From positions 1 through 31,185 of the forward strand of contig CANBWF010000004.1 in assembly GCA_947373075.1 (NCBI GenBank): a stretch of 31,185 nucleotides of DNA, given 5' to 3'. Position numbers and translations under genes: made by a program. This document shows positions 16,158-24,551 of the stretch, in pieces (the stretch's first letter is position 1; the number at the start of each line of letters is the position of its first letter). The notes beneath the pieces are model-generated. The model was not told where the DNA came from and did no database searches. It saw only the letters and a program-made list of their open reading frames with translations. This DNA comes from Actinomycetota bacterium (GTDB lineage Bacteria > Actinomycetota > Actinomycetes > S36-B12 > UBA5976).

Positions 16158-17753
16158 GTGGGTCTTGAACAGTGGATTAGAATCCTTCGCAAACGCTGGC
16201 GCATAATTGCAGTATCCACACTTGTGTGCACAGTTGCTGCGGTCCTAATGTCTGTAACCGCCACCAGAGTTTATAAGTCGGAAGCAAAGCTGTTTGTTTC
16301 AACAACGAGCCAAGGCGCAACTGGCAGCCTATTCTCAGATGCACAATTCTCCAGCCAGCGAATGGCAACATACGTTCAGTTAGTAGGAACTCGCCCGCTC
16401 CTTGAAGAAGCTTCGAAGAAGATCGGCTTCAGAATTACTAAGGCTTCAGTATCTGGAGTTAGCCCGGCAAACTCAGTGATTATCAATGTAAGTGCAAAAG
16501 ACACTGATCCAACAAGGGCAGCCTATATTGCTAACGCCGTTTCATATGAGTTAGCTCGGACAATCCAGACTCTTGAGACTCCGGATGGCGCATTTTCAGT
16601 TTCTCCGATTAAAGCAACAGTTGTTGAGCGAGCGCTGCCTTCAGCTAAACCAACTTCACCGAAACCGAAAACCAATTTTATTCTTGGCCTAATTCTTGGG
16701 TTTGGAGCCGGTGTCGCACTGGCATTGACCATTGATTCTTTGGATAACACGATCAAGTCGTTTGATGAAGTTGTGCAGTACTCGGGTATGAATCCGATTG
16801 GTGCTATTGGCTACGATGCAGAAACTGCTACTAGTCCGCTGTCGATTCTTAACACTCGAAGCGTTCGCTCTGAGGCATATCGCGCAATTCGTACCAATTT
16901 GCAGTTCGTAGATGTCGATAATCCACCAAAAGTTATTGTGGTTGCGAGTGCTTTGCCTGGTGAAGGCAAGACAACTACGACTTTGAACGTGGCAATTTCC
17001 TTTGCGCAGGCCGGCAATAAAGTGGCGCTCGTTGAGGGCGACTTGCGTAAACCTCGTGTGGCAGATTACTTAGGTATTGAAGGTGGTATTGGTTTAACTA
17101 ACGTTTTAGCCAATCAGATCTCTTTACAAGATGCTTTGATTCCTTGGAATCGCGGCCTGATCGATGTTTTAACTTCCGGTCCAATTCCACCTAATCCAAG
17201 TGAGTTGCTTGGCAGTACTCAGATGGAAGAGCTAATCGGCCAGCTTCGTAAGGACTATGACTACGTCTTCATCGATGGAACTCCGCTGCTTCTAGTTTCT
17301 GACGGAGCGGTTGTGGCTCGAGTAACCGATGGCGCATTGTTGATGGCTCGATTCGGTAAGACAACCCACGGACAACTAAAGCACGCCGTTGAAATCATGA
17401 CCAATGTTGGTGCTCGACTTCTAGGTCCAATTGTTAACTTCGTGCCATTCGATGGTGGCGGCTATGGATATGGCTACGGTTACGGATATGGCTACGGATA
17501 TGGCTATGGGTATGGCTACGGCTACGGCTATGGGTATGGCTACGGATATGGCGACAAGAACCCTGTAGTGGATTTATCTGCGCAGCCAGCAGAAATTGAG
17601 AACAGTGATGCAGTCGCATCTAATGATTCGACTGTTGAAGGTTCAAATCCAGAATTAGTAGATACCGCCACTGAAGTTTCAGCAGATCAAGCCCCACAGC
17701 AAAAGTCGGGCAAGAGTAAGGCGAAGACTAAGCCCACCAGTGAAGACGCCTAA
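16158..17753 (+). CDS. Wzz/BY-kinase fusion: polysaccharide chain-length tyrosine autokinase
   Basis: A 531-aa membrane protein joining a Wzz-type chain-length domain to a bacterial tyrosine kinase. TM1 is about 15-35, the extracytoplasmic loop about 36-172, a proline-rich PSAKPTSPKPKTN (161-173) precedes TM2 (174-192), and the kinase follows. It has the oligomerisation motif E239-x2-R242-x2-R245, Walker A ALPGEGKTT (K271), Walker A' LVEGDLRKP (D295; the first Asp is Glu) and Walker B FIDGTP (D373). The tail has 15 tyrosines in strict Gly-Tyr alternation (Y436-Y464), the expected autophosphorylation cluster, then a 67-residue polar end finishing KSGKSKAKTKPTSEDA. It starts at GTG with GAGAAGG upstream and controls Wzy-dependent polymerisation. 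Confidence 0.93.
   Translation: MGLEQWIRILRKRWRIIAVSTLVCTVAAVLMSVTATRVYKSEAKLFVSTTSQGATGSLFSDAQFSSQRMATYVQLVGTRPLLEEASKKIGFRITKASVSGVSPANSVIINVSAKDTDPTRAAYIANAVSYELARTIQTLETPDGAFSVSPIKATVVERALPSAKPTSPKPKTNFILGLILGFGAGVALALTIDSLDNTIKSFDEVVQYSGMNPIGAIGYDAETATSPLSILNTRSVRSEAYRAIRTNLQFVDVDNPPKVIVVASALPGEGKTTTTLNVAISFAQAGNKVALVEGDLRKPRVADYLGIEGGIGLTNVLANQISLQDALIPWNRGLIDVLTSGPIPPNPSELLGSTQMEELIGQLRKDYDYVFIDGTPLLLVSDGAVVARVTDGALLMARFGKTTHGQLKHAVEIMTNVGARLLGPIVNFVPFDGGGYGYGYGYGYGYGYGYGYGYGYGYGYGYGYGDKNPVVDLSAQPAEIENSDAVASNDSTVEGSNPELVDTATEVSADQAPQQKSGKSKAKTKPTSEDA
17460..17552 (+). repeat. In-frame GGN-TAY hexamer tandem array coding (Gly-Tyr)15
   Basis: Fifteen tyrosine codons spaced exactly six bases apart (17463 to 17547) alternate with glycine codons. 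Larger units are visible: TACGGATATGGC occurs at 17481, 17493 and 17541, and two 24-bp blocks starting TATGGGTATGGCTACGG begin at 17505 and 17529. Nested units indicate growth by unequal exchange or slippage. Gains or losses of hexamers would stay in frame. Confidence 0.9.
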
Positions 17754-17776
17754 CGAACCGCGCGGGCGTAACTGAT

Positions 17777-20026
17777 ATGGCGAAACTGACAACTAAAGGC
17801 GAAACTTCAGCACAGAAATCCGGCTTCCGTGCTGACATTGCAGGACTGCGCGGAGTTGCTGTTCTACTCGTTTTGCTATGCCATTTCCAGATTCCTGGAT
17901 TTGGTGGTGGATTTATTGGTCCAGATATTTTCTTTGTAATCTCCGGTTATCTAATCACTGGGCTCTTAGTAAAAGAATATGCCTCGAGCATTGCAGCTCG
18001 TAGTCGTGGCCGACAAGACTCTGATGAGGCTGTCAAGGACTCCACAAAATCACGGCGTGGAAAAATTTCATTCAGTGGTTTCTATTTGCGACGTGCGCGA
18101 AGAATTTTGCCAGCATCGATCTTGGTCGTAGTTTGCATAAATGTATATGCTCTGGTCAACCTAAACGTTCTGCAAAGCGCACAAATCAAAAATGATTCCA
18201 TTTGGACATTGCTTTTCATGGCCAATATCAACTTCCTACGACAGGCCACTGATTACTTTGCCCAAAACAATACTGCTTCGCCATTACAGCACTATTGGAC
18301 TCTGGCGGTGGAAGAGCAGTTCTATTTTGTTTGGCCGATTCTCTTTATTGCCGCCACTCGCCTAAATGGACTAAAAATATTTGGTAAGAAAATTCGTTGG
18401 CAGGCTCGGGTTCGCCTGGCGGTCTCTGTTCTTGCAGCTTTATCTCTAATCTGGCTCATAGTTGAGTTCACAGCCAATCCAACGACTGCATATTTCTCCA
18501 CCTTCAGCCGAGCTTGGGAATTAGCATTCGGCGGAGTTTTGAGCCTAGTTACCGCGGAGGCGTTCAAAGCCCGCTTGGGCAGCAAATTGCCACATATACG
18601 AGCAGTCGCTGCGCTCCTAATCGTTGGCTCTGTCGGAATCGTAACCCCAGATAATTTTGGCTACACATTATTTTTGCCAGTATTTGCAACGGGGTTTGTC
18701 CTCTTGACCGGTGAATCAAACTCAAGCGATCTGACATACCGCGTTTTAGCAAACAAACCATTTATTGCAATTGGCGCCATTTCATACTCGCTTTATTTAT
18801 GGCACTGGCCGATTTTCGTTTTCGGTGAAGATCTTGGACTAATGAGCACCCTAAGTCAGCGAATGGTTGGGATGTTATTGTGCTTTGTCTTGGCCGCGTT
18901 AAGTTACAGATTTATCGAACTTTTCTTCTTGCGAATTCCATTACCGAATAAGAAAAAGGTCTCTCTAAAGAAGTCTGGCAAATCGTTTGCATTGCCTGCA
19001 GTATCAGTTTCTGTTGTTATTGGTGTTCTGTGGCTGTTCACTTACTCTGGCATTTCTATCGGTAAAGATGGCGTGCAGGCTAGCGCTTGGGTGCCGGGGA
19101 CAAGTCAGATTTTTGGTGAATCCAAATCTCCTGAGCCAACGGGTACAAAAACCGCACAAGCTAGCCCGCTATCTGCTTGGACTGTGAAACTTAATGAGGC
19201 GCTGTCGCTTAAATCCATCCCAGTTCAGCTGCAATCAGAATTACAAAATACCCAGATCCTGGATTACCAATGGAAAAAAACCATGACTTGTAAGTCTGAT
19301 GGGCAATTGCCTGCGCCTGCCGACAACATTTCTACGGCTTACTGTTCAACTGCGCCAGTTGCCGGTGGCAAGAAGTTGGTGGTGATGGGCGATTCGTTTG
19401 CTGGATCACTTATGCCAGCTGTATTGAATTCTGTTGATTTAAAGAAGTGGCAAGTTACCGCTATTTTCCGCCTTGAATGCATGTGGGCCGACACAACACC
19501 CGTTGGCTACAAGGATAAAAAACACATGAATGGTTGCCCAACGGCGCGAACTTGGATGACTAATCAGGTTAAGGATATCTCTCCAGATTTACTCATTTTA
19601 ACTGAAGAAAGCATTCACCCCATTGTGGCTGCGGGCGGCAAGAAAGTGGACGTCTGGAGCGCTGGAGTTGATTCGAGTTTGCAAAAGCTTACGGCGCTAA
19701 GCAAGAAGACGCTCGTCGTTGGCATGCATCCAGGTATACCTACGGGCGGCCTTTCAAAATGTTTGACTAAATCGTTTGGACTAACCCCGAATTGTTTTGG
19801 TGACGCACGCCTTGCTGGTAGTTATCGCGACGTGCAGAAGAATTTAGCTAGCCAATATTCTGCAGGTTATTTGGATCTGACTCCATGGCTGTGTGTCAGA
19901 GGCAAATGTCCACCAGTGATTGATTCGCATATCGTTTATGCTGACTCATTCCACTTCACACCTGCAATGGCGCAGGCGTTAGCACCTGCGCTTCGCGAAG
20001 CATATGCGTCCCAGGGTTTGCAGTAG
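17777..20026 (+). CDS. Acyltransferase-3/SGNH fusion protein (OafA-like)
   Basis: A 749-aa membrane O-acyltransferase. The N-terminal AT3 domain (about 17-400) starts RADIAGLRGVAVLLVLLCHF, with FFVISGYLITGLL, FYLRRARRILPA and HYWTLAVEEQFYFVWP, and has about 10-11 helices. The C-terminal SGNH domain has block I VVMGDSFAGS (S540) and block V DSFHFT (D723, H726). Such fusions move acyl groups across the membrane onto extracytoplasmic polysaccharide or peptidoglycan. A charged insertion of about 30 residues (SRGRQDSDEAVKDSTKSRRG) interrupts the first cytoplasmic loop, where most relatives run straight from the first helix pair to FYxRR. It begins 23 nt after the Wzz-kinase gene and is probably co-transcribed. 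No clear ribosome site. Confidence 0.91.
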   Translation: MAKLTTKGETSAQKSGFRADIAGLRGVAVLLVLLCHFQIPGFGGGFIGPDIFFVISGYLITGLLVKEYASSIAARSRGRQDSDEAVKDSTKSRRGKISFSGFYLRRARRILPASILVVVCINVYALVNLNVLQSAQIKNDSIWTLLFMANINFLRQATDYFAQNNTASPLQHYWTLAVEEQFYFVWPILFIAATRLNGLKIFGKKIRWQARVRLAVSVLAALSLIWLIVEFTANPTTAYFSTFSRAWELAFGGVLSLVTAEAFKARLGSKLPHIRAVAALLIVGSVGIVTPDNFGYTLFLPVFATGFVLLTGESNSSDLTYRVLANKPFIAIGAISYSLYLWHWPIFVFGEDLGLMSTLSQRMVGMLLCFVLAALSYRFIELFFLRIPLPNKKKVSLKKSGKSFALPAVSVSVVIGVLWLFTYSGISIGKDGVQASAWVPGTSQIFGESKSPEPTGTKTAQASPLSAWTVKLNEALSLKSIPVQLQSELQNTQILDYQWKKTMTCKSDGQLPAPADNISTAYCSTAPVAGGKKLVVMGDSFAGSLMPAVLNSVDLKKWQVTAIFRLECMWADTTPVGYKDKKHMNGCPTARTWMTNQVKDISPDLLILTEESIHPIVAAGGKKVDVWSAGVDSSLQKLTALSKKTLVVGMHPGIPTGGLSKCLTKSFGLTPNCFGDARLAGSYRDVQKNLASQYSAGYLDLTPWLCVRGKCPPVIDSHIVYADSFHFTPAMAQALAPALREAYASQGLQ

Positions 20027-20053
20027 TCCAAAAGCCTCGCAGCTAATTTATGA

Positions 20054-21274
20054 CTACTTAACCGTTACTTTCTTTGTCAGACGCACACTTCCAACGGTCA
20101 CCGTAACTGAGTAGGTTCCTTTTGGTGCAGGCACATTCATAAGTGCTTTGTCACTATTTACTCGTATGGTAGTGGTCTTCAGTTTTTTGCCCACTTTGTA
20201 CGCAACTGTGGCATTCTGACCTTTGGCATTGTTCATTTTGAGGGTTAGTTTGCCTTTGCCAGCAGTGATAGTAATCGTTGGCTTCGGTGTTGGTGCTGGC
20301 GCAAGTGCGACCGTTGTTTGGATTACATGTGATGCGTAATTAGGACCAGCGATCATGAATTTGAAATTCGAACCCACCACAGTATTGCTTAACTGTGCGG
20401 TAAATGAAGCCTTGCCATCTGAACTTATTTGGAGTTTGCAACCGGCGGTTGCGGCTGGTTGCGGATCGCAAGATGTACTTGAATTTATTGCACCACCGGG
20501 AATGACAAGCGAGAGTGTCGTTATATCAAAAAACTGAACAAAAATGTACTTATTCATGTAGTCGCTTGGAAATTCAAATTTGTAGGTGATTGAAGTTGTA
20601 GTGGGTAAAATAATCGACTGTCCATCCTGAGTCGCTTCATCATAAGAAACAGCGATTGCTTTTCCGGCGCTTGTTGCACTTAGTCGAGTTATTGGTGCAC
20701 AGATGGTAGTTGTATCTCCACCACAAGCCTCAGGTGTATTGACGCCACCTCCGCTTGAAGTGAATGTTGTGGTGACGAATCCAGAAGTGAAACCAGCTGG
20801 TCCATTGAGTTGATATTTGAACAACATTCCAGCACTTGCACCTGAAATTGAAACTGCAACGGTTGCTGATCCGTTGCTGTCTACTGCAGTAACGCAGCCT
20901 TTACTCGGGATCTGAACCGAACTGCACTTAGGATTTGGCAGGGTAAGTGTTAGGCCCTGCGATACGTCGAAGAACTGTAAATAAATGTTTTTTCCACTAT
21001 TTGCGGAATTGGAAGTGAAAACGAATTTAACCGTAGTGGCACTTGTTGCTAGGAACGATGAGCCATTACTAACAGCCACCGCTGTTCCATCATTTAGCGT
21101 CTGCTCAAGTTGGCTAATTGGTGCGCAAATCATTGACGCATCACCAAAAGCCGAACAATCTTGGCCCTGTCCAGCCCAAGCCTGAGAAAAGCTGCTAGAC
21201 AAAATTGCAAAAGCCACAATCAAGGTTTTAAAAGTACGGGTTTTCAGATTACGATTTAGCGCCTGTGGCTTCAT
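20054..21274 (-). CDS. Secreted protein with two tandem four-cysteine domains
   Basis: A 406-aa exported protein of no family I recognise. A signal peptide runs to about A34 (FSQAWA). Two homologous domains follow: 40-170 with C40, C50, C117, C127, and 184-321 with C184, C192, C269, C279. Both share ICAPI[S/T]xL near the start, a QFFD motif (100-103 and 247-250) and a F-K-[Y/F]-x4-GP end. A proline linker (APAPTPKPT) leads to a lysine-rich beta-strand C-terminal domain starting ITITAGKGKLTLKMNNAKG. The content suggests a beta-rich, disulfide-stabilised surface protein. It lies between two AT3/SGNH genes, convergent with the first and divergent from the second, so it may bind or organise the polysaccharide; that is inference. 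Confidence 0.8.
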   Translation of the reverse strand: MKPQALNRNLKTRTFKTLIVAFAILSSSFSQAWAGQGQDCSAFGDASMICAPISQLEQTLNDGTAVAVSNGSSFLATSATTVKFVFTSNSANSGKNIYLQFFDVSQGLTLTLPNPKCSSVQIPSKGCVTAVDSNGSATVAVSISGASAGMLFKYQLNGPAGFTSGFVTTTFTSSGGGVNTPEACGGDTTTICAPITRLSATSAGKAIAVSYDEATQDGQSIILPTTTSITYKFEFPSDYMNKYIFVQFFDITTLSLVIPGGAINSSTSCDPQPAATAGCKLQISSDGKASFTAQLSNTVVGSNFKFMIAGPNYASHVIQTTVALAPAPTPKPTITITAGKGKLTLKMNNAKGQNATVAYKVGKKLKTTTIRVNSDKALMNVPAPKGTYSVTVTVGSVRLTKKVTVK

Positions 21275-21517
21275 TTTGTCAATGCCTACTCAAGTTTTGG
21301 AGCACGCACAAATGCCCGATTTAGATTTAAGTCACTTACTTGTGGTAATCGTACCCCTGAACGGGGTCGACATAACCCGTTTGAGTCATTTTCACAATAT
21401 TCATCCGATTCGTGCAACAGGATTCCTTTTGACTGCAAGGTAGAATTAGGAACCGAGCACTTAATTGTTTTATAGAGATTGCTTTAGGTACCCAATCGCT
21501 TAGGGAGAATCGCTAAA
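21275..21517. other. Divergent intergenic region with two overlapping small hairpins
   Basis: Two short hairpins share bases: ACCCC-TGAAC-GGGGT (21353-21367) and AACGGG-N10-CCCGTT (21360-21381). A TTGACT at 21429-21434 has no good -10 partner at standard spacing; TAGAAT at 21441 and TTATAG near 21471 are possible -10 boxes without -35 matches. No ORF is convincing here. Confidence 0.35.
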
Positions 21518-23530
21518 TTGACCGCGACCACAGTTGATTTACCTGAGGTTAAGAAACATTCTTATATAACTGGTATCGATTCATTACGGGCTGTAGCAGT
21601 TGTCTCGGTAATCCTTTACCACTTAAACGATAAATGGCTACCCGGCGGTTTTATCGGAGTGGACATGTTCTTCGCCATTTCCGGATATTTGATTACCAAG
21701 ACCTTGCTAGAGCGGCCAGCTTCAAATGGTATTCGGTTCTTCCTTGGCTTTTACCGCCGTCGTTTTCAACGTATTGCTCCTGCACTTTTCTTTTATCTCG
21801 CAATTACTTCGGTATTGACGGCTTATTTTGTGCCACGAAGTTTTCTGGGACAGGGGAGTTTTAATACTGCTAAGTGGGCAGTATTTGGCGCTAGTAACAT
21901 TCAACTCGTAATTTCCAGTGATGGATATTTCGGAGATCGAATGCCGTACAACCCGTTCGTCCAAACTTGGTCGCTTGGGGTGGAAGAACAGTTCTATCTG
22001 ATTTATCCGATCATTCTTTTGTTGATCAGCATCGCTTTGTATCGCAAAAATCGGCGTCTGGAAAAACTTGGCAAACTGATATTGGTCTTGGCAACAGTTG
22101 CTTCATTCGTAATTTGTGTTGGGCAAACATCAGCTGACCCGCTTCGTTCGTTCTACTTGCTTCCAGCTCGTTTTTGGGAACTTGCCGCTGGCGCCTTACT
22201 TTTCATTTTGGTCTCAAGAAACCCAAAGCATAAGTTAAATAAACCGGAATTCATTCCTGTGTTATTTCTTGGCGGGCTAGCACTGGTCGTTATTTCCCTT
22301 GTGTATGCGACGGTTGTTAACTTCCCATTTTGGTGGGCGATTCCAGCTGTGTTTGGCGCCTTGGCTTTGATTCAAGTCGCAAACAACGTAGACCACCCGT
22401 CTCTGGCCAAGATTGCACCGCTGTTTACTAATAAGCGAATCGTCTTTATCGGAAAGATTTCCTACTCACTCTATTTATGGCACTGGGGAATTTTCGTATT
22501 AATGCGATGGACTATCGGAATTGAAAGTCTCTGGACAAAAGCACTTGCACTCTTGTTAACTTTCTTCGCTAGCTGGTTTAGCTATCGCTGGATAGAAACT
22601 CCACCACGGCGAAACGCATGGGTTAAAAAGCGCAGCGATTTGTTGGTAGTTGTAACTGGTTTAGTTGCCGGCGCACTTTGTTTCCAATTTGTTGTTGCAG
22701 TATCTAGTTGGGCCACTGTCCATAACAGCAAAGCAGCATTGCCATGGTTCCGAGATGATATTGCAATTGCCAAGATGTTGAATTCGGTGGAAAAGACTTC
22801 AGTTGGGCGTGGCCACGAAGTTGTATTTGTTGGTGACTCACATGCAGGGCACTACAAGCACGTTGCGCAGTGGACTGCGGCTAAAACTGGTTCGAAGAAA
22901 CTGATGATTCGCCAATACGGTTGTGGCTTCGTCAACCTGATGCACTCCGCTCCAAAAACTTGTGTTGGTGATGACTTCTTTATTAAAAAGATCAAGAATG
23001 CAACTTCTCCTGGTGACATTGTCGTTTTGTCCTCATTCTCGATTCCTCGAATTGCCGAACTCTGGGGTCCTCTGGATAAGAAAGCGTTGCTAGCTGGGGT
23101 AAAAGGTAAACAAGCCTCGAAGGCCCGGGCTGATGTGCTTGCCAGTTCAGTTGGCGTTGTTAGAAGACTGCAAGCAATGGGACTAACTGTTGTTTTGGCT
23201 GCGCCTACTCCGGTATTCGAAACTCCACCAGATCGTTGTCATAGGTGGTTTAATCAACATAATCCAGCTTGCAAGGCCGGTTTCAAAACGGATCGTGGAT
23301 ATCAGTTGCAACTTCGAGCACCGGTTATGACTTCGTATCGAAGTCTTAGTGCGCAAACAGGTGCAATCCTTTGGGATCCATTCAACCTGTTGTGCCCGGC
23401 AAATCCTTGTCGTTCGCAGGTCAACGGTCGATTCCTTTATATAGATCAGCATCACTTGTCGCCTAATGGAAACATCGTGGTATTCAAAGATTTTCTAAAG
23501 CTGGCGCGCAGTATTTGGCAAAGTAATTAA
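21518..23530 (+). CDS. Acyltransferase-3/SGNH fusion protein (OafA-like), second copy
   Basis: A 670-aa membrane O-acyltransferase of the same architecture as the gene at 17777, but clearly diverged from it. AT3 domain: YITGIDSLRAVAVVSVILYH, GVDMFFAISGYLITKTLL, FYRRRFQRIAPALFFY, QTWSLGVEEQFYLIYP and KISYSLYLWHWGIF. SGNH domain: block I VFVGDSHAGHYK (S441) and block V DQHHLSPNG (D643, H646). The linker between the domains is short. The start is a TTG; no in-frame ATG or GTG gives a full AT3 domain, and AGGGAG lies ten bases upstream. It likely acylates an extracytoplasmic glycan, with a substrate site different from the first copy. Confidence 0.9.
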   Translation: MTATTVDLPEVKKHSYITGIDSLRAVAVVSVILYHLNDKWLPGGFIGVDMFFAISGYLITKTLLERPASNGIRFFLGFYRRRFQRIAPALFFYLAITSVLTAYFVPRSFLGQGSFNTAKWAVFGASNIQLVISSDGYFGDRMPYNPFVQTWSLGVEEQFYLIYPIILLLISIALYRKNRRLEKLGKLILVLATVASFVICVGQTSADPLRSFYLLPARFWELAAGALLFILVSRNPKHKLNKPEFIPVLFLGGLALVVISLVYATVVNFPFWWAIPAVFGALALIQVANNVDHPSLAKIAPLFTNKRIVFIGKISYSLYLWHWGIFVLMRWTIGIESLWTKALALLLTFFASWFSYRWIETPPRRNAWVKKRSDLLVVVTGLVAGALCFQFVVAVSSWATVHNSKAALPWFRDDIAIAKMLNSVEKTSVGRGHEVVFVGDSHAGHYKHVAQWTAAKTGSKKLMIRQYGCGFVNLMHSAPKTCVGDDFFIKKIKNATSPGDIVVLSSFSIPRIAELWGPLDKKALLAGVKGKQASKARADVLASSVGVVRRLQAMGLTVVLAAPTPVFETPPDRCHRWFNQHNPACKAGFKTDRGYQLQLRAPVMTSYRSLSAQTGAILWDPFNLLCPANPCRSQVNGRFLYIDQHHLSPNGNIVVFKDFLKLARSIWQSN

Positions 23531-23586
23531 TTTGTAAAAGTTGGCTTCTTTCGTTTCTTTCTAATTACTCGGCTGGCTTGTCTTAG

Positions 23587-24432
23587 TTAGGCAAAAATTA
23601 CAGTACGACGACCAACAAGGAATACTCGGTCTTCAGCTAGTAATCCAACTGTGCGAGTAAGTACTCGTCGTTCAACATCGCGACCGATGCTGACCAAGTT
23701 ATCGACAGTCTGTGAGTGACCAACGCGTTGAATGTCTTGGTCAATGATTGGGCCTTCGTCCAAATCTGGAGTTACGAAGTGAGAGGTCGCGCCAATCATT
23801 TTTACGCCCCGTTCGTAAGCCTGGTGATACGGCTTAGCACCGACAAAGCCTGGCAAAAATGAATGATGAATGTTAACGATTTGACCGGAGAGCTGCTGGC
23901 AAATGTTAGCCGACAAGATCTGCATGTATCGGGCGAGCACTACATAATCAATGTTGTGCTCAGCGACTAACTCGATAATCTTTTGCTCTTGGTCGTTTTT
24001 GGTCTCGGGTGTAACTGGTAAGTAGATGAATGGAATTGCGTGTGCTTCAGCGCTTGCTCGGCAATCTTCGTGGTTAGACACGATTGTTGCAATATCTATT
24101 GGCAAGTCACCAATTGAGTAATGATAAAGCAGATCTTCTAGACAGTGATCAAACTTTGAAACAAGAATCAGAACCTTGCGGTGGTCGTTGCTGTGGCGTA
24201 GTTGAAGACGCGGGTTAAAGCGCTGTACGTGGGCATTGATGGCAGCCTCAACTGCTTCAATATCTTGCATGTCGGTTTCAAACCTTGTGCGCAAACAGAA
24301 CTGGGTTAAATCCGGGTCACTGAATTGTGCCTGCTCGACGATATTCGCTTGGCAATCCAAAAGGCCGCTCGCAACTGCATGAATAATGCCAGATTGATCG
24401 GCACACTGCAGTTGCAGAATGTATTCAGCCAT
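23587..24432 (-). CDS. purU: Formyltetrahydrofolate deformylase
   Basis: A 281-aa cytoplasmic hydrolase that splits 10-formyl-THF into formate and THF, balancing one-carbon pools and feeding formate to PurT-type purine synthesis in some bacteria. An N-terminal ACT regulatory domain (4-75, CADQSGIIHAVASGLLD) is followed by a formyltransferase-fold domain with VLVSK-type strand starts, NHEDCRASAEAH, and the catalytic set N187 and H189 in NIHHSFLPGFVGAKPYHQA plus D225 in TPDLDEGP. Length is normal. AAAGGGG is seven bases before the ATG. Not functionally tied to the polysaccharide locus. Identification is firm. Confidence 0.95.
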   Translation of the reverse strand: MAEYILQLQCADQSGIIHAVASGLLDCQANIVEQAQFSDPDLTQFCLRTRFETDMQDIEAVEAAINAHVQRFNPRLQLRHSNDHRKVLILVSKFDHCLEDLLYHYSIGDLPIDIATIVSNHEDCRASAEAHAIPFIYLPVTPETKNDQEQKIIELVAEHNIDYVVLARYMQILSANICQQLSGQIVNIHHSFLPGFVGAKPYHQAYERGVKMIGATSHFVTPDLDEGPIIDQDIQRVGHSQTVDNLVSIGRDVERRVLTRTVGLLAEDRVFLVGRRTVIFA

Positions 24433-24551
24433 CGGTTTCCCCTTTGGATTAGATTCTTAAGTGCTTCTATCGTATTAGTTGCCAAGACAAAACTAGAAAC
24501 CATTGGATAATTCCAGTTAATCGGACAAGCCTGCACTCAAATGGGTCGCAG

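Noticed and set aside
17434..17619. Antisense reading frame rich in His/Ser/Arg repeats
   Set aside because: It is the mirror of the GGN-TAY repeat in the kinase gene, with no start signal and no family match.
16158..17753. Walker A' LVEGDLR as a sign of a dead kinase
   Set aside because: The key second Asp (D295) is kept, and the Glu variant is, as I recall, common among actinobacterial relatives; the other kinase motifs are intact.
5304..23530. Horizontally acquired island with mobile elements
   Set aside because: No integrase, transposase, flanking direct repeats or tRNA boundary is visible; patchy strand orientation alone does not prove transfer.
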